Origin: JANRKT01 sp033763355
GTDB lineage: Bacteria; Bacteroidota; Bacteroidia; Chitinophagales; Chitinophagaceae
Assembly (NCBI GenBank): GCA_033763355.1
Contig: JANRKT010000422.1
Location: 1 to 13,082, forward strand
Direction: 5' to 3'
DNA: 13,082 nucleotides
Part shown: positions 6,195-12,922 of the stretch, in pieces
How the letters are laid out: each line of letters starts with the position of its first letter
Numbering within the stretch: position 1 is the first letter of the stretch
The notes under the pieces: generated by a model
Seen by the model: only the letters and a program-made list of their open reading frames with translations
Told to the model about the DNA's origin: nothing
Databases searched by the model: none
Made by a program: the position numbers and the translations under genes

Positions 6195-6641
6195 TCACCT
6201 GATTGAAACCCAATCCGGGATTTCTGTAAGCTGCAGGGGGCTTTTATCCTGCCTTTCAAATCCAAAACAATATGACCCGTTGGTAATTATTATATACCTT
6301 ACCGGGATGGCCATATTGTAACGCAAAGCCTGGTCAAGCGTCTTTTCATCAAGTGCTTCTTCCATGCGTTTACATTCAATTATCATAACAGGCTGGTGGT
6401 GGCTGTTGTAAACAAGGATATCAAAGCGCTTTTTCAGTTCCCCGAGCTGCAATTCCTTTTCAATGGCAATGAGAGCGGCGGGATAGCTTTTTTGCCGGAT
6501 AAGGTATTGGATGAAATTCTGGCGCACCCATTCTTCGGGACTAAGCCTCACCCATTGTTTTCTTATTTCATCAAATATCAATTCCTTTTCATGTTCAGTT
6601 TTTATTTTAAAAGCAGGAGGAGGAAAATTGATTTTGATCAT
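6195..6641 (-). CDS. HsdR N-terminal-like (HSDR_N_2) PD-(D/E)xK domain protein
   Basis: A 148-residue protein from the preferred start MIKINFPPPAF at 6641; an upstream ATG at 6665 adds eight unconserved residues. The N-terminal part has conserved IFDEIRKQWVRLSPEEWVRQ (22-41). The nuclease-fold core is complete: Glu61, Asp74 in KRFDILVY, Glu89-Cys-Lys91 in MIIECKR, and Gln104 in LDQALRYN. This matches the small stand-alone proteins related to the N-terminus of type I restriction HsdR subunits, common in Bacteroidetes. No HsdM, HsdS or helicase domain is near, so it is not a restriction system as such; its cellular role is unknown. It is divergent from the S23 gene, and the cys operon promoter lies downstream of it on the same strand. 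Confidence 0.8.
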   Translation of the reverse strand: MIKINFPPPAFKIKTEHEKELIFDEIRKQWVRLSPEEWVRQNFIQYLIRQKSYPAALIAIEKELQLGELKKRFDILVYNSHHQPVMIIECKRMEEALDEKTLDQALRYNMAIPVRYIIITNGSYCFGFERQDKSPLQLTEIPDWVSIR

Positions 6642-6646
6642 GGCTG

Positions 6647-6654
6647 CAAATTTA
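6647..6654 (-). promoter_or_regulatory. TAAATTTG -7 element just upstream of the HsdR-N-like gene
   Basis: TAAATTTG on the - strand (6654-6647) fits TAnnTTTG exactly and ends five bases before the ATG at 6641, which would make the mRNA nearly leaderless. No TTG lies at the usual 19-21 base distance, so the call is weak. It does support 6641 rather than 6665 as the start. Confidence 0.35.
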
Positions 6655-6658
6655 ACCA

Positions 6659-6686
6659 CAGACAACGGGCTTCAGACGACAGACAA
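6659..6686. repeat. Period-7 CAGACAA/CAGACGA micro-repeat
   Basis: CAGACAA at 6659-6665, CAGACGA at 6673-6679 and CAGACAA at 6680-6686 are in register at multiples of seven bases. They sit in the divergent gap upstream of the HsdR-N-like gene. The unit resembles the period-7 repeat at 7194-7215 read on the other strand. Confidence 0.4.
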
Positions 6687-6776
6687 ATTGCCCCGGCTAT
6701 AAAAATTAGTGGCTGAAAATGCAAGATTAAGTGATTATCTTAAAACTTTATTCATTGCTCAATCTAAAGTATAATT

Positions 6777-7130
6777 ATGGCCTTCAAATTTGAACAACTA
6801 AAAATATGGCAAATTGCCATGGAACTTGGAGAAGATATAAACAAAGCGGCTGATTCATTTCCCGGCAAAGAAATTTATAATCTGGGGTCTCAAATCAGGA
6901 GAGCGGCTGACAGCATTGCTTTAAATATTGCAGAAGGCTCCACAGGTCAGACAGACCCTGAACAAAGAAGGTTTCTCAATTACGCTAACCGGTCAACATT
7001 GGAAGTAGTTACCTGCCTGATAAAAGCAAAAAGAAGAAAATATATCGAAGAAAAAAGGTTTTACGAGTTTTACACAACCTGTGAATCACTTTCACGAATG
7101 ATTCTGGCATTTATTAAAAAAATCAGGTAA
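6777..7130 (+). CDS. Four-helix-bundle protein of the S23 (23S rRNA intervening sequence) family
   Basis: A 117-residue, all-helical protein. Family landmarks: FEQLKIWQIAMEL at 5-17, LGSQIRRAADSIALNIAEGS at 36-55, RRFLNYANRSTLEVVTCLIKA around 64-84, and a C-terminal helix ending in FIKKIR. These proteins were first seen encoded in intervening sequences of 23S rRNA genes. In Bacteroidetes they occur mostly as free-standing genes scattered in many copies, with no firm function (possibly nucleic-acid binding). No rRNA sequence surrounds this copy. It may move or duplicate as a small cassette; the flanking gaps hold short period-7 repeats. Family call is confident. Confidence 0.88.
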   Translation: MAFKFEQLKIWQIAMELGEDINKAADSFPGKEIYNLGSQIRRAADSIALNIAEGSTGQTDPEQRRFLNYANRSTLEVVTCLIKAKRRKYIEEKRFYEFYTTCESLSRMILAFIKKIR

Positions 7131-7190
7131 TTTGGCCCTTAACTAATTGGACTATGAAATTAAACCAACAACGACTTACAGCTTTATGCC

Positions 7191-7217
7191 GTCGTCTATT
7201 GTCTATAGTCTATTGAC
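7191..7217. repeat. Period-7 GTCTATT micro-repeat upstream of AMP nucleosidase
   Basis: Three tandem units, GTCTATT (7194-7200), GTCTATA (7201-7207) and GTCTATT (7208-7214), preceded by a partial GTC (7191-7193). The array ends seven bases before the AMP nucleosidase start codon, so it is in the 5' untranslated region. Arrays of this kind are, from memory, common between genes in Chitinophagaceae. Confidence 0.55.
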
Positions 7218-7223
7218 AATTAT

Positions 7224-7994
7224 ATGCAAACCAAAGAAGAAATCGTTCAGAACTGGCTGCCCCGTTACACGGGTGAAAAGCTTGAAAACTTCGGAAAGTA
7301 TATTTTGCTTACCAACTTCAGCAATTATGTAAATCTTTTTGCAGCATGGAACAATGTTGAAATTATTGGTAAAGACAGGCCCATGCAATGCGCCACTGCA
7401 GACGGCATAAGCATCATTAATTTCGGAATGGGTAGCCCCACAGCAGCAACTGTTATGGATTTGCTTACCGCAATTGAACCCAAGGCGGCTTTATTTCTCG
7501 GTAAATGCGGCGGTTTAAAAAAACGCAATAAAATCGGAGACCTTATTCTGCCGATTGCCGCCATACGAGGAGAAGGTACTTCCAATGACTATTTCCCTCC
7601 TGAAGTTCCGGCATTACCTGCATTTGCTTTACAGAAAGCCGTTTCCACCACCATCAGGGATTATGAAGTGGACTACTGGACGGGCACGGTTTATACCACC
7701 AACCGCAGGGTATGGGAACATGACGAGCAGTTTAAAGAATACCTGCAGAAAGTACGTGCCTATGCCATTGATATGGAAACTGCAACCATTTTTACAGTAG
7801 GTTTTTACAACAAGATACCAACCGGTGCATTGCTTTTGGTGAGCGACCAGCCCATGATACCCGAAGGTGTAAAAACAGAAGAGAGTGATAAAAAGGTTAC
7901 AGGTGATTATGTGGAAAGGCATATTAAAATCGGTATTGACTCCCTCAAACAGCTTATCAACGACGGGCATACAGTAAGGCACCTGCGTTTTTAA
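7224..7994 (+). CDS. amn: AMP nucleosidase (short form)
   Basis: A 256-residue cytosolic enzyme of the nucleoside phosphorylase/hydrolase superfamily, predicted to split AMP into adenine and ribose 5-phosphate. Landmarks: FGMGSPTAATVMDLL at 67-81, LGKCGGLKKRNKIGDLILP around 92-110, YTTNRRVWEHD around 157-167, AIDMETATIF at 181-190 with the purine/ribose-binding Glu, and SDQPMIPEGVKTEESD at 207-222. It lacks the extra N-terminal regulatory domain of the 484-residue E. coli Amn and has the roughly 250-residue length usual in Bacteroidetes. Start 7224 is preferred because MQTKEEIVQNWLPRYTG is the typical N-terminus. Its upstream region holds a period-7 repeat, and no clear TAnnTTTG promoter was found. 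Confidence 0.9.
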   Translation: MQTKEEIVQNWLPRYTGEKLENFGKYILLTNFSNYVNLFAAWNNVEIIGKDRPMQCATADGISIINFGMGSPTAATVMDLLTAIEPKAALFLGKCGGLKKRNKIGDLILPIAAIRGEGTSNDYFPPEVPALPAFALQKAVSTTIRDYEVDYWTGTVYTTNRRVWEHDEQFKEYLQKVRAYAIDMETATIFTVGFYNKIPTGALLLVSDQPMIPEGVKTEESDKKVTGDYVERHIKIGIDSLKQLINDGHTVRHLRF

Positions 7995-8104
7995 GATATC
8001 TTTTAAACTTCAGACTTACTATGCCGGGGCTTTAACAATTCTTTTTTAATCTCCATGCAATGATTGATTTAATGTTACAGTCAATGGTGCCAAACAGCTT
8101 ATTT

Positions 8105-8518
8105 ATGAAGACAATAATGATTGGCCTTGCATCACTGGCTTTGATAGTTATCGGGCAGAGCAGTTGTGAAAAATCAAAAAACACACAGGCAAACTGCCTG
8201 AGGGGAAAAGTGGTGGCATCGAAATGTATGGGGACGGTAATACAGATAACTGAAGGGAATTTTGATCCCTCGCTGGTGACAGCAAAATGGAGGGATACAT
8301 TACTCATTCAGTCGGGACAGCAGCCGCCTGAGTTTTCCAATGTATTTAAACTTATAAACCCCTGCGACCACCAGGATTTAACCGAAGGCAAAGAATTTTA
8401 TTTTACCATTAAAACCCATACAGAAGCGGAGAAATGCAATTACTGCCTCGCTTATGATATTGCACCGCCTTCTTCAAAACTGTCTGTTGCAATTTGCAGT
8501 TCAGGAACTGTAAAATAA
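8105..8518 (+). CDS. Small Cys-containing lipoprotein, unknown function
   Basis: A 137-residue protein from the start MKTIMIGLASL at 8105. An upstream in-frame ATG at 8060 would put 15 residues before the signal peptide and is unlikely. The signal peptide (hydrophobic 4-17) ends in GQSSC, with lipidation Cys at 21, so it is probably anchored in the envelope. The mature part has six more Cys (31, 41, 87, 111, 114, 131), including CNYC at 111-114, suggesting disulfides or a metal site. I do not recognise a named family. It stands alone between AMP nucleosidase and the ABC ATPase gene, without an obvious promoter. Similar small Cys-containing lipoproteins are frequent in Bacteroidetes. Confidence 0.75.
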   Translation: MKTIMIGLASLALIVIGQSSCEKSKNTQANCLRGKVVASKCMGTVIQITEGNFDPSLVTAKWRDTLLIQSGQQPPEFSNVFKLINPCDHQDLTEGKEFYFTIKTHTEAEKCNYCLAYDIAPPSSKLSVAICSSGTVK

Positions 8519-8536
8519 TTGCAGAAACTTCTTTAC

Positions 8537-8598
8537 GGGTTGCCAGCCTTTTGCAGCCCCGGATTTTGTAACTGTGTTGTTGTTAAGGCTGGCAGCCC
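8537..8598. repeat. 14-bp inverted repeat between the lipoprotein and ABC ATPase genes
   Basis: GGGTTGCCAGCCTT (8537-8550) pairs with AAGGCTGGCAGCCC (8585-8598) over 14 positions with one G-U. A second overlapping pairing, TTTTGCAG (8549-8556 region) with CTGCAAAA (8598-8605 region), is mutually exclusive in part. The 34-base loop is AT-rich. On the + strand it is followed by an A-run, not a U-run, so it is not a canonical terminator. Confidence 0.6.
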
Positions 8599-8685
8599 TG
8601 CAAAAAAAAGGGCACATACTTTTTTATAGGTGCGGTATCAGAATAATCATTTAAATTGATAAAGTGATTAACGGGTATTTATTCT

Positions 8686-10437
8686 ATGCCGCACTTATTA
8701 CAGGTACATGATTTGTCTGTTAACTTCAAAACAGAAAGCGGAAAAGTCCCGGCCCTTCACAACATCAGTTTTCATGTTGATAAAGGCGAAGTGCTTGCTA
8801 TTGTAGGCGAATCCGGATCGGGAAAATCTGTTACTTCACTATCCATCTTACAGTTATTGCCGGCGCCGCCTGCAGAATACAGCAGCGGCGAAATAATATT
8901 TTCTGATGACAGTAAGGAACCAGTGAACCTGCTGCAGCTTTCTTCAAAACAAATGCAGCAAATAAGGGGCAATAAAATTTCAATGATCTTCCAGGAACCA
9001 ATGACATCACTCAACCCCGTATTTACCTGCGGCCAACAGGTTATGGAAGCTGTTCAACTGCACCTGTCGCTCCCAAAAGAAGAAGCCAAAAACAAAACCA
9101 TCCATTTATTTGAAAGGGTTAAGCTGCCCGACCCGCAGCAAATTTTTAATCGCTATCCTCACCAGTTGAGCGGTGGCCAAAAGCAAAGGGTAATGATTGC
9201 AATGGCCATTTGCTGCAATCCATCCCTTTTAATTGCAGATGAACCCACCACTGCGCTTGATGTTACCGTACAAAAAACAATTCTTGAGCTGATAAAGGAA
9301 TTGCAGCAGGAAGAAGGTATGGGGGTGATTTTTATTACACACGACCTTGGCGTTGTTGCTGAAATTGCAGACCGTATAGCGGTAATGTTTAAAGGAAAAA
9401 TAGTTGAGCAGGGTAAAGCCGAACAAATCTTTAATGCACCGCAACATCCTTATGCCAAAGCGCTGCTGGCCTGCAGGCCTGCATTATACGCTACGGGAGA
9501 AAGGCTGCCGGTGGTGAGTGATTTTATGGTGGTGGATGAAGACCGGGGTATTAAGGAAACGGCCAGGAAATATGAAGTAAGAAGTAAGATGTATGAAGTA
9601 CAGCAAACAGAAAATGGCAAACAGGAGATAAAGGATAGTTTACAAAAGCTCATTGAAGTAAGAAATTTAAATGTATGGTTCCCTGCTAAAACTTCCCTGA
9701 CCGGAAAACCAAAAGAGTACATTAAGGCGGTAAACAACATCAGCTTTGAAGTGTATGAAGGCGAAACACTGGGGCTGGTTGGTGAATCAGGTTGTGGCAA
9801 AACCACATTGGGCAGAACCTTACTCCGTTTGATTGAACCCACATCAGGTGAAATCATCTTTAAAGAGGAAAATTTATTGAAATACTCCAAAACACAGCTC
9901 AGGGAAATACGCAAAGATGTTCAGATTATTTTCCAGGATCCCTACTCGTCACTCAATCCCCGCTTAACTGTCGGCAATGCCATTGTTGAACCGCTTGCAG
10001 TACACGGGCTGTACCAGAATAACAGGCAAAGAAAAGATAAGGTTACTGAATTGCTTGAAAAGGTGAACCTTGAAGCAGATCACTTCAACCGTTACCCGCA
10101 TGAATTTTCCGGCGGCCAGCGGCAGCGCATATGCATAGCAAGGGCGCTGGCTTTAAATCCCGGTTTTATAATATGCGACGAACCTGTTTCAGCCCTTGAT
10201 GTGAGCGTACAGGCACAAGTATTAAACCTGCTCAACGACCTGAAGAAAGAATTCGGCTTCACGGCCATATTTATTTCACATGATTTATCAGTGGTTCGCT
10301 ACATCAGCAACCGCATTATGGTAATGAACAAAGGACAGGTGGAAGAAATGGGCGACGCTGATGAAATTTATCATCGCCCCCAAAAAGAATACACCCGGAG
10401 ACTGATACAATCTATACCCAAAGGAATGGTTTCATAA
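8686..10437 (+). CDS. Fused double-ATPase subunit of a di/oligopeptide ABC transporter (DppD-DppF type)
   Basis: A 583-residue cytoplasmic protein with two complete ABC domains. Domain 1: Walker A GESGSGKS 41-48, Q-loop FQEP 102-105, signature LSGGQ 161-165, Walker B LLIADEP 181-187, switch His 219. Domain 2: GESGCGKT 366-373, FQDP 416-419, FSGGQ 474-478, FIICDEP 494-500, His 532. Each domain is followed by the oligopeptide-type tail (HPYAKAL, KEYTRRLIQ). This corresponds to DppD/OppD and DppF/OppF fused in one chain, as in GsiA and many Bacteroidetes homologues. It would power peptide import with permease and binding subunits, none of which lie in this window. The inter-domain linker (about 285-320) contains an in-frame micro-repeat encoding YEVRSKMYEV, unlike the rest of the gene. 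Confidence 0.93.
   Translation: MPHLLQVHDLSVNFKTESGKVPALHNISFHVDKGEVLAIVGESGSGKSVTSLSILQLLPAPPAEYSSGEIIFSDDSKEPVNLLQLSSKQMQQIRGNKISMIFQEPMTSLNPVFTCGQQVMEAVQLHLSLPKEEAKNKTIHLFERVKLPDPQQIFNRYPHQLSGGQKQRVMIAMAICCNPSLLIADEPTTALDVTVQKTILELIKELQQEEGMGVIFITHDLGVVAEIADRIAVMFKGKIVEQGKAEQIFNAPQHPYAKALLACRPALYATGERLPVVSDFMVVDEDRGIKETARKYEVRSKMYEVQQTENGKQEIKDSLQKLIEVRNLNVWFPAKTSLTGKPKEYIKAVNNISFEVYEGETLGLVGESGCGKTTLGRTLLRLIEPTSGEIIFKEENLLKYSKTQLREIRKDVQIIFQDPYSSLNPRLTVGNAIVEPLAVHGLYQNNRQRKDKVTELLEKVNLEADHFNRYPHEFSGGQRQRICIARALALNPGFIICDEPVSALDVSVQAQVLNLLNDLKKEFGFTAIFISHDLSVVRYISNRIMVMNKGQVEEMGDADEIYHRPQKEYTRRLIQSIPKGMVS
9571..9600. repeat. In-frame TATGAAGTA micro-repeat in the ABC linker
   Basis: TATGAAGTA occurs at 9571-9579 and again at 9592-9600, with AGAAGTAAG between. 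It is translated as residues 296-305 (YEVRSKMYEV). The motif is of the GAAGTA type seen, from memory, in intergenic micro-repeats of Bacteroidetes; here it stays open in frame and sits in the flexible linker between the two ATPase domains. Confidence 0.55.
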
Positions 10438-10470
10438 GGTATTATCCACTTTTCCCTCACAAGATTCAAA

Positions 10471-10499
10471 ACCAATTTTACAATTAGGTATTTTTTTTA
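10471..10499 (+). terminator. Weak terminator after the ABC ATPase gene
   Basis: ACCAAT (10471-10476) can pair with ATT-A-GGT (10483-10489) with a one-base bulge and a TTTACA loop, followed by ATTTTTTTTATT (10490-10501). The stem is AT-rich, but the long U-run just after it is typical. The queA promoter follows directly. Confidence 0.4.
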
Positions 10500-10500
10500 T

Positions 10501-10508
10501 TACCTTTG
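10501..10508 (+). promoter_or_regulatory. Candidate -7 element of the queA promoter
   Basis: TACCTTTG fits TAnnTTTG exactly. The region 19-21 bases upstream is AT-rich without a clean TTG. Transcription would start near 10513-10515, leaving a 5' leader of about 130 nt before queA that contains the folded element at 10523-10622. Confidence 0.55.
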
Positions 10509-10522
10509 CCCGCTAAATTCGC

Positions 10523-10622
10523 AGCCCTTACATGAACAAACCTGGTGCCGTAAGATCAGGTTTGGCCGGAGAAGCCGGTTAACCCGCCCCGGGTAGTCTT
10601 AAATGGTTTGTTTCATGTGGCT
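10523..10622 (+). ncRNA. Candidate structured RNA leader upstream of queA
   Basis: A closing helix pairs ACATGAACAAACC (10530-10542) with GGTTTGTTTCATGT (10605-10618), 13 pairs with one bulge, extended by AGCC (10523-10526) with GGCT (10619-10622). Inside it: TAAGA (10551-10555) with TCTTA (10597-10601); a hairpin TTGGCCGG (10562-10569) with CCGGTTAA (10575-10582), loop AGAAG; and CCCG (10583-10586) with CGGG (10590-10593), loop CCC. It begins about ten bases after the predicted transcription start. It matches no riboswitch class I can recall. It may be a cis-regulatory leader or an independent small RNA. A 16-codon ORF (10532-10582, MNKPGAVRSGLAGEAG) also lies in it and may be chance. Confidence 0.5.
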
Positions 10623-10643
10623 TTTAAAACAATAAGACTATAC

Positions 10644-11693
10644 ATGAAACTATCCCAGTTCCGCTTCGACCTCCCCTTAAACCTTATTGCCCAGTATCCA
10701 GCCAAGAAAAGAGAAGATGCACGCATGATGGTGGTGCACCGCCAGACCGGTCAGATTGAGAACAAACATTTCAGGGACATTATTGATTATTTTGATGACA
10801 GGGATGTTTTTGTTGTAAATAACACCAAGGTATTTCCTGCCCGCATGTATGGCCGCAAGGAAAAAACGGGGGCTAAAATTGAAGTTTTTCTTTTACGTGA
10901 GCTGAACAAGCAAAATAAATTATGGGATGTAATTGTTGACCCTGCCCGTAAAATACGTGTAGGCAACAAACTGTATTTTGGCGAAACAGATGAACTGGTA
11001 GCCGAAGTAATTGACAACACCACATCACGTGGCCGTACTATACGCTTTTTGTTTGAAGGATCGGATGAAGAATTCAGGCAGGTGCTCGGCACATTGGGCG
11101 AAACACCGCTGCCCAAATACATTAAACGCAAACCGGAAGACGAAGACCGTGAACGTTACCAGACGGTTTATGCAAAACATGAAGGTGCAGTGGCCGCCCC
11201 CACCGCCGGGCTCCACTTTAGTATTGAACTGATTAAAAAATTAGAGATCAAAGGCATCCGCTTTTCTGAAATAACATTACATACCGGGCTGGGTACCTTC
11301 AGGCCCATAGAAGTGGAAGACCTGAGCAAACACAAAATGGATGCGGAATATTACCGTATTGAAGATGTTGCCTGTAAAATTGTAAACAAAGCCAAAACCG
11401 AAGGCCACCGCATTTGTTCAGTAGGCACAACCACCATGAGGGGCCTTGAATCATCTTTTACAGCCGAAAAGTTGCTGAAGCCCTCTGAAGGCTGGACGAA
11501 CATATTCATTCATCCGCCATATAAGTTTTCAATAGCCGACGCCCTGGTTACCAATTTTCATTTGCCAAAAACCAGCCTGCTTATAATGGTTTGTGCCTTT
11601 GCAGGTTACGATCTGGCTATGGAAGCTTATAAGAAAGCCATAAAAGACAAATACCGCTTTTTCAGCTATGGTGATGCCATGCTCGTAATTTGA
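10644..11693 (+). CDS. queA: S-adenosylmethionine:tRNA ribosyltransferase-isomerase QueA
   Basis: A 349-residue cytosolic enzyme. It transfers and isomerises the ribosyl part of S-adenosylmethionine onto preQ1 at the tRNA wobble position to give epoxyqueuosine. Family motifs: MKLSQFRFDLP at the start, IAQYPAKKREDARMMV 15-30, VNNTKVFPARM 58-68, GAVAAPTAGLHFS 181-193, TLHTGLGTFRPI 211-222, GTTTMRGLES 261-270, TNFHLPKTSLLIMVCAFAGYD 303-323, and YRFFSYGDAMLVI at the end. The start at 10644 is chosen because MKLSQF is the family N-terminus; an upstream in-frame ATG at 10608 lies inside the leader helix. No other queuosine genes are in view. The long folded leader suggests post-transcriptional control. 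Confidence 0.96.
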   Translation: MKLSQFRFDLPLNLIAQYPAKKREDARMMVVHRQTGQIENKHFRDIIDYFDDRDVFVVNNTKVFPARMYGRKEKTGAKIEVFLLRELNKQNKLWDVIVDPARKIRVGNKLYFGETDELVAEVIDNTTSRGRTIRFLFEGSDEEFRQVLGTLGETPLPKYIKRKPEDEDRERYQTVYAKHEGAVAAPTAGLHFSIELIKKLEIKGIRFSEITLHTGLGTFRPIEVEDLSKHKMDAEYYRIEDVACKIVNKAKTEGHRICSVGTTTMRGLESSFTAEKLLKPSEGWTNIFIHPPYKFSIADALVTNFHLPKTSLLIMVCAFAGYDLAMEAYKKAIKDKYRFFSYGDAMLVI

Positions 11694-11738
11694 AAACCAG
11701 CAGAGGAAAAATACGCTAAATAGCCATAACGCTTTTAT

Positions 11739-11780
11739 AGCCCGGAAAAATTTATTAATTTCTCCGGGCTTATTTATTTG
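11739..11780 (+). terminator. Intrinsic terminator after queA
   Basis: AGCCCGGA (11739-11746) pairs perfectly with TCCGGGCT (11763-11770) around a 16-base AT-rich loop, followed by TATTTATTTG. It is a strong stem with a moderate U-run, located 46 bases after the queA stop. It separates queA from the methyltransferase gene. Confidence 0.8.
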
Positions 11781-11811
11781 TATTTCTTCTCCTCAACCAA
11801 ACTACTGCCAT

Positions 11812-12696
11812 ATGAAACTAAACCGTCTCACCAATTTAGACAGGCTGCCTGCAAGGTACAGGCCTGAATTGTTAAGTTACTTTCTAAAAAAAACCATGGG
11901 GCTCTATCCGGGAGGAACAGAACCGGACATTAATGAATATTACCGCACCCTCATCAACAGCAATGGCCGCTACATTACAGAATCAGGAACTGATTTCCTT
12001 TCAGCTTTTCAGTTCAATAATAAAAGGTTTGCGGCAAGCCTTCGCAAATGGCCCACAAGCGATTTTAATGTATTTAAAGAAATATTTGAAACAGAAATGT
12101 ACAAACCCTTAATTGACCTTATCTTAAAACATAGCCCTGATAAGGCTTCGGGAAGAAAATTAACCGTACTTGATGCAGGGGCCAATGTGGGTTTCTTCAC
12201 CATTTATTTTAACCTGTATTTTCCCGGAAGTGAAACTGTAGCGGTAGAGCCTGACCTGAAAAACTGTTTTTATATCAATAAAAACATTTCAGATAACCCC
12301 GGAATAAATGCGTCTGTATTGCAGGGAGGTTTATGGAAGAGCGACTCGTTCCTCCAGATTAAAACGGATTACCGGGACGGGCTGGAATGGAGCTACAGGG
12401 TAGAAGAAACGGACAAAGATACGGGCCTGAAGGGTTACACCATTAAAACTATCCTTCACCGTAAGAACTGGTCAACCCTTGACGTACTTAAAATGGATAT
12501 TGAAGGATCGGAAAAAGCAGTTTTCGGGGAGAGGCATGCCACTTTGGAATTTTTATCGAAGACACGCTTTGTTGCAATTGAAATTCACGATGAACTGGCC
12601 GACAGGGCTGCAATTAATTCCCTGCTTGAAGAAACGGGATTTGAGTTTTTTGACGACAGCTATAACACTTTTGGGGTAAACCGTAAACTGTTATAA
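11812..12696 (+). CDS. FkbM family SAM-dependent methyltransferase
   Basis: A 294-residue Rossmann-fold methyltransferase. Motif I is VLDAGANVGFFTIYF at 119-133 (SAM-binding Asp121 and Gly-rich loop), the acidic end of strand 2 is VAVEPD 143-148, and the FkbM signature LKMDIEGSEKAVF is at 226-238, followed by FVAIEIHDEL around 253-262. Residues 1-110 form a mostly helical N-terminal extension without recognised motifs. FkbM enzymes methylate hydroxyl groups on varied substrates such as polyketides, sugars or glycolipids. The context here (queA terminator upstream, aspartate kinase convergent downstream) does not identify the substrate. No glycosyltransferases or biosynthetic cluster is visible. 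Confidence 0.88.
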   Translation: MKLNRLTNLDRLPARYRPELLSYFLKKTMGLYPGGTEPDINEYYRTLINSNGRYITESGTDFLSAFQFNNKRFAASLRKWPTSDFNVFKEIFETEMYKPLIDLILKHSPDKASGRKLTVLDAGANVGFFTIYFNLYFPGSETVAVEPDLKNCFYINKNISDNPGINASVLQGGLWKSDSFLQIKTDYRDGLEWSYRVEETDKDTGLKGYTIKTILHRKNWSTLDVLKMDIEGSEKAVFGERHATLEFLSKTRFVAIEIHDELADRAAINSLLEETGFEFFDDSYNTFGVNRKLL

Positions 12697-12699
12697 GGA

Positions 12700-12723
12700 A
12701 GAATGAGACCGGTCAATCATTCT
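12700..12723 (+). terminator. Hairpin just after the FkbM gene
   Basis: AGAATGA (12700-12706) pairs with TCATTCT (12717-12723); the loop contains the palindrome GACCGGTC (12707-12714). It begins four bases after the stop codon and is followed by GCTGTTTGTT, a poor U-run. It could be a weak terminator or a 3' stabilising hairpin. Confidence 0.35.
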
Positions 12724-12836
12724 GCTGTTTGTTCAAAACAGGCATAAAAAGAACTTTTGCAGTTACGGGAATTTTCCCCCTATTTACTTATATTGCATTA
12801 AATCATTTTTTCGATCAATCATAACATGAGAAAACA

Positions 12837-12864
12837 GAAAGTCCCGCCAGATGGCGGGACTTTC
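12837..12864. terminator. 12-bp perfect hairpin between convergent genes, probable bidirectional terminator
   Basis: GAAAGTCCCGCC (12837-12848) and GGCGGGACTTTC (12853-12864) pair perfectly around an AGAT loop. On the - strand it lies about 58 bases after the aspartate kinase stop and is followed by TGTTTTCTC. On the + strand it is followed by AAATTATTATT. The strong GC stem between two convergent genes fits transcription termination for both, mainly the aspartate kinase side. Confidence 0.7.
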
Positions 12865-12922
12865 AAATTATTATTATCAGGTGTGAAGGATTTTTATATG
12901 AAGTCCATATTCATTCACAGCC

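Noticed and set aside
6195..6641. Restriction-modification or defence system
   Set aside because: Only a short HsdR-N-like domain is present, with no methyltransferase, specificity or helicase gene nearby; such lone genes are common housekeeping neighbours in Bacteroidetes.
6777..7130. 23S rRNA intervening sequence
   Set aside because: The protein belongs to the S23 family, but the surrounding DNA shows no rRNA sequence; it is a free-standing gene.
8686..10437. ABCF or antibiotic-resistance double ATPase
   Set aside because: Linker and post-Walker regions are of the DppD/DppF peptide importer type, with HPYAKAL and EYTRRLI tails, and there is no ABCF linker.
10523..10622. SRP (4.5S-type) RNA, because of the length near 100 nt, long hairpin shape and a TCAGG motif at 10556-10560
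   Set aside because: The matching AGCA(G/A) strand and the GGAA-type apical loop of the SRP Alu-less hairpin are absent; the inner part branches into separate hairpins.
12837..12864. CRISPR or insertion-sequence end
   Set aside because: A single 12-bp hairpin without further copies in the window, between convergent genes; terminator is the simpler reading.
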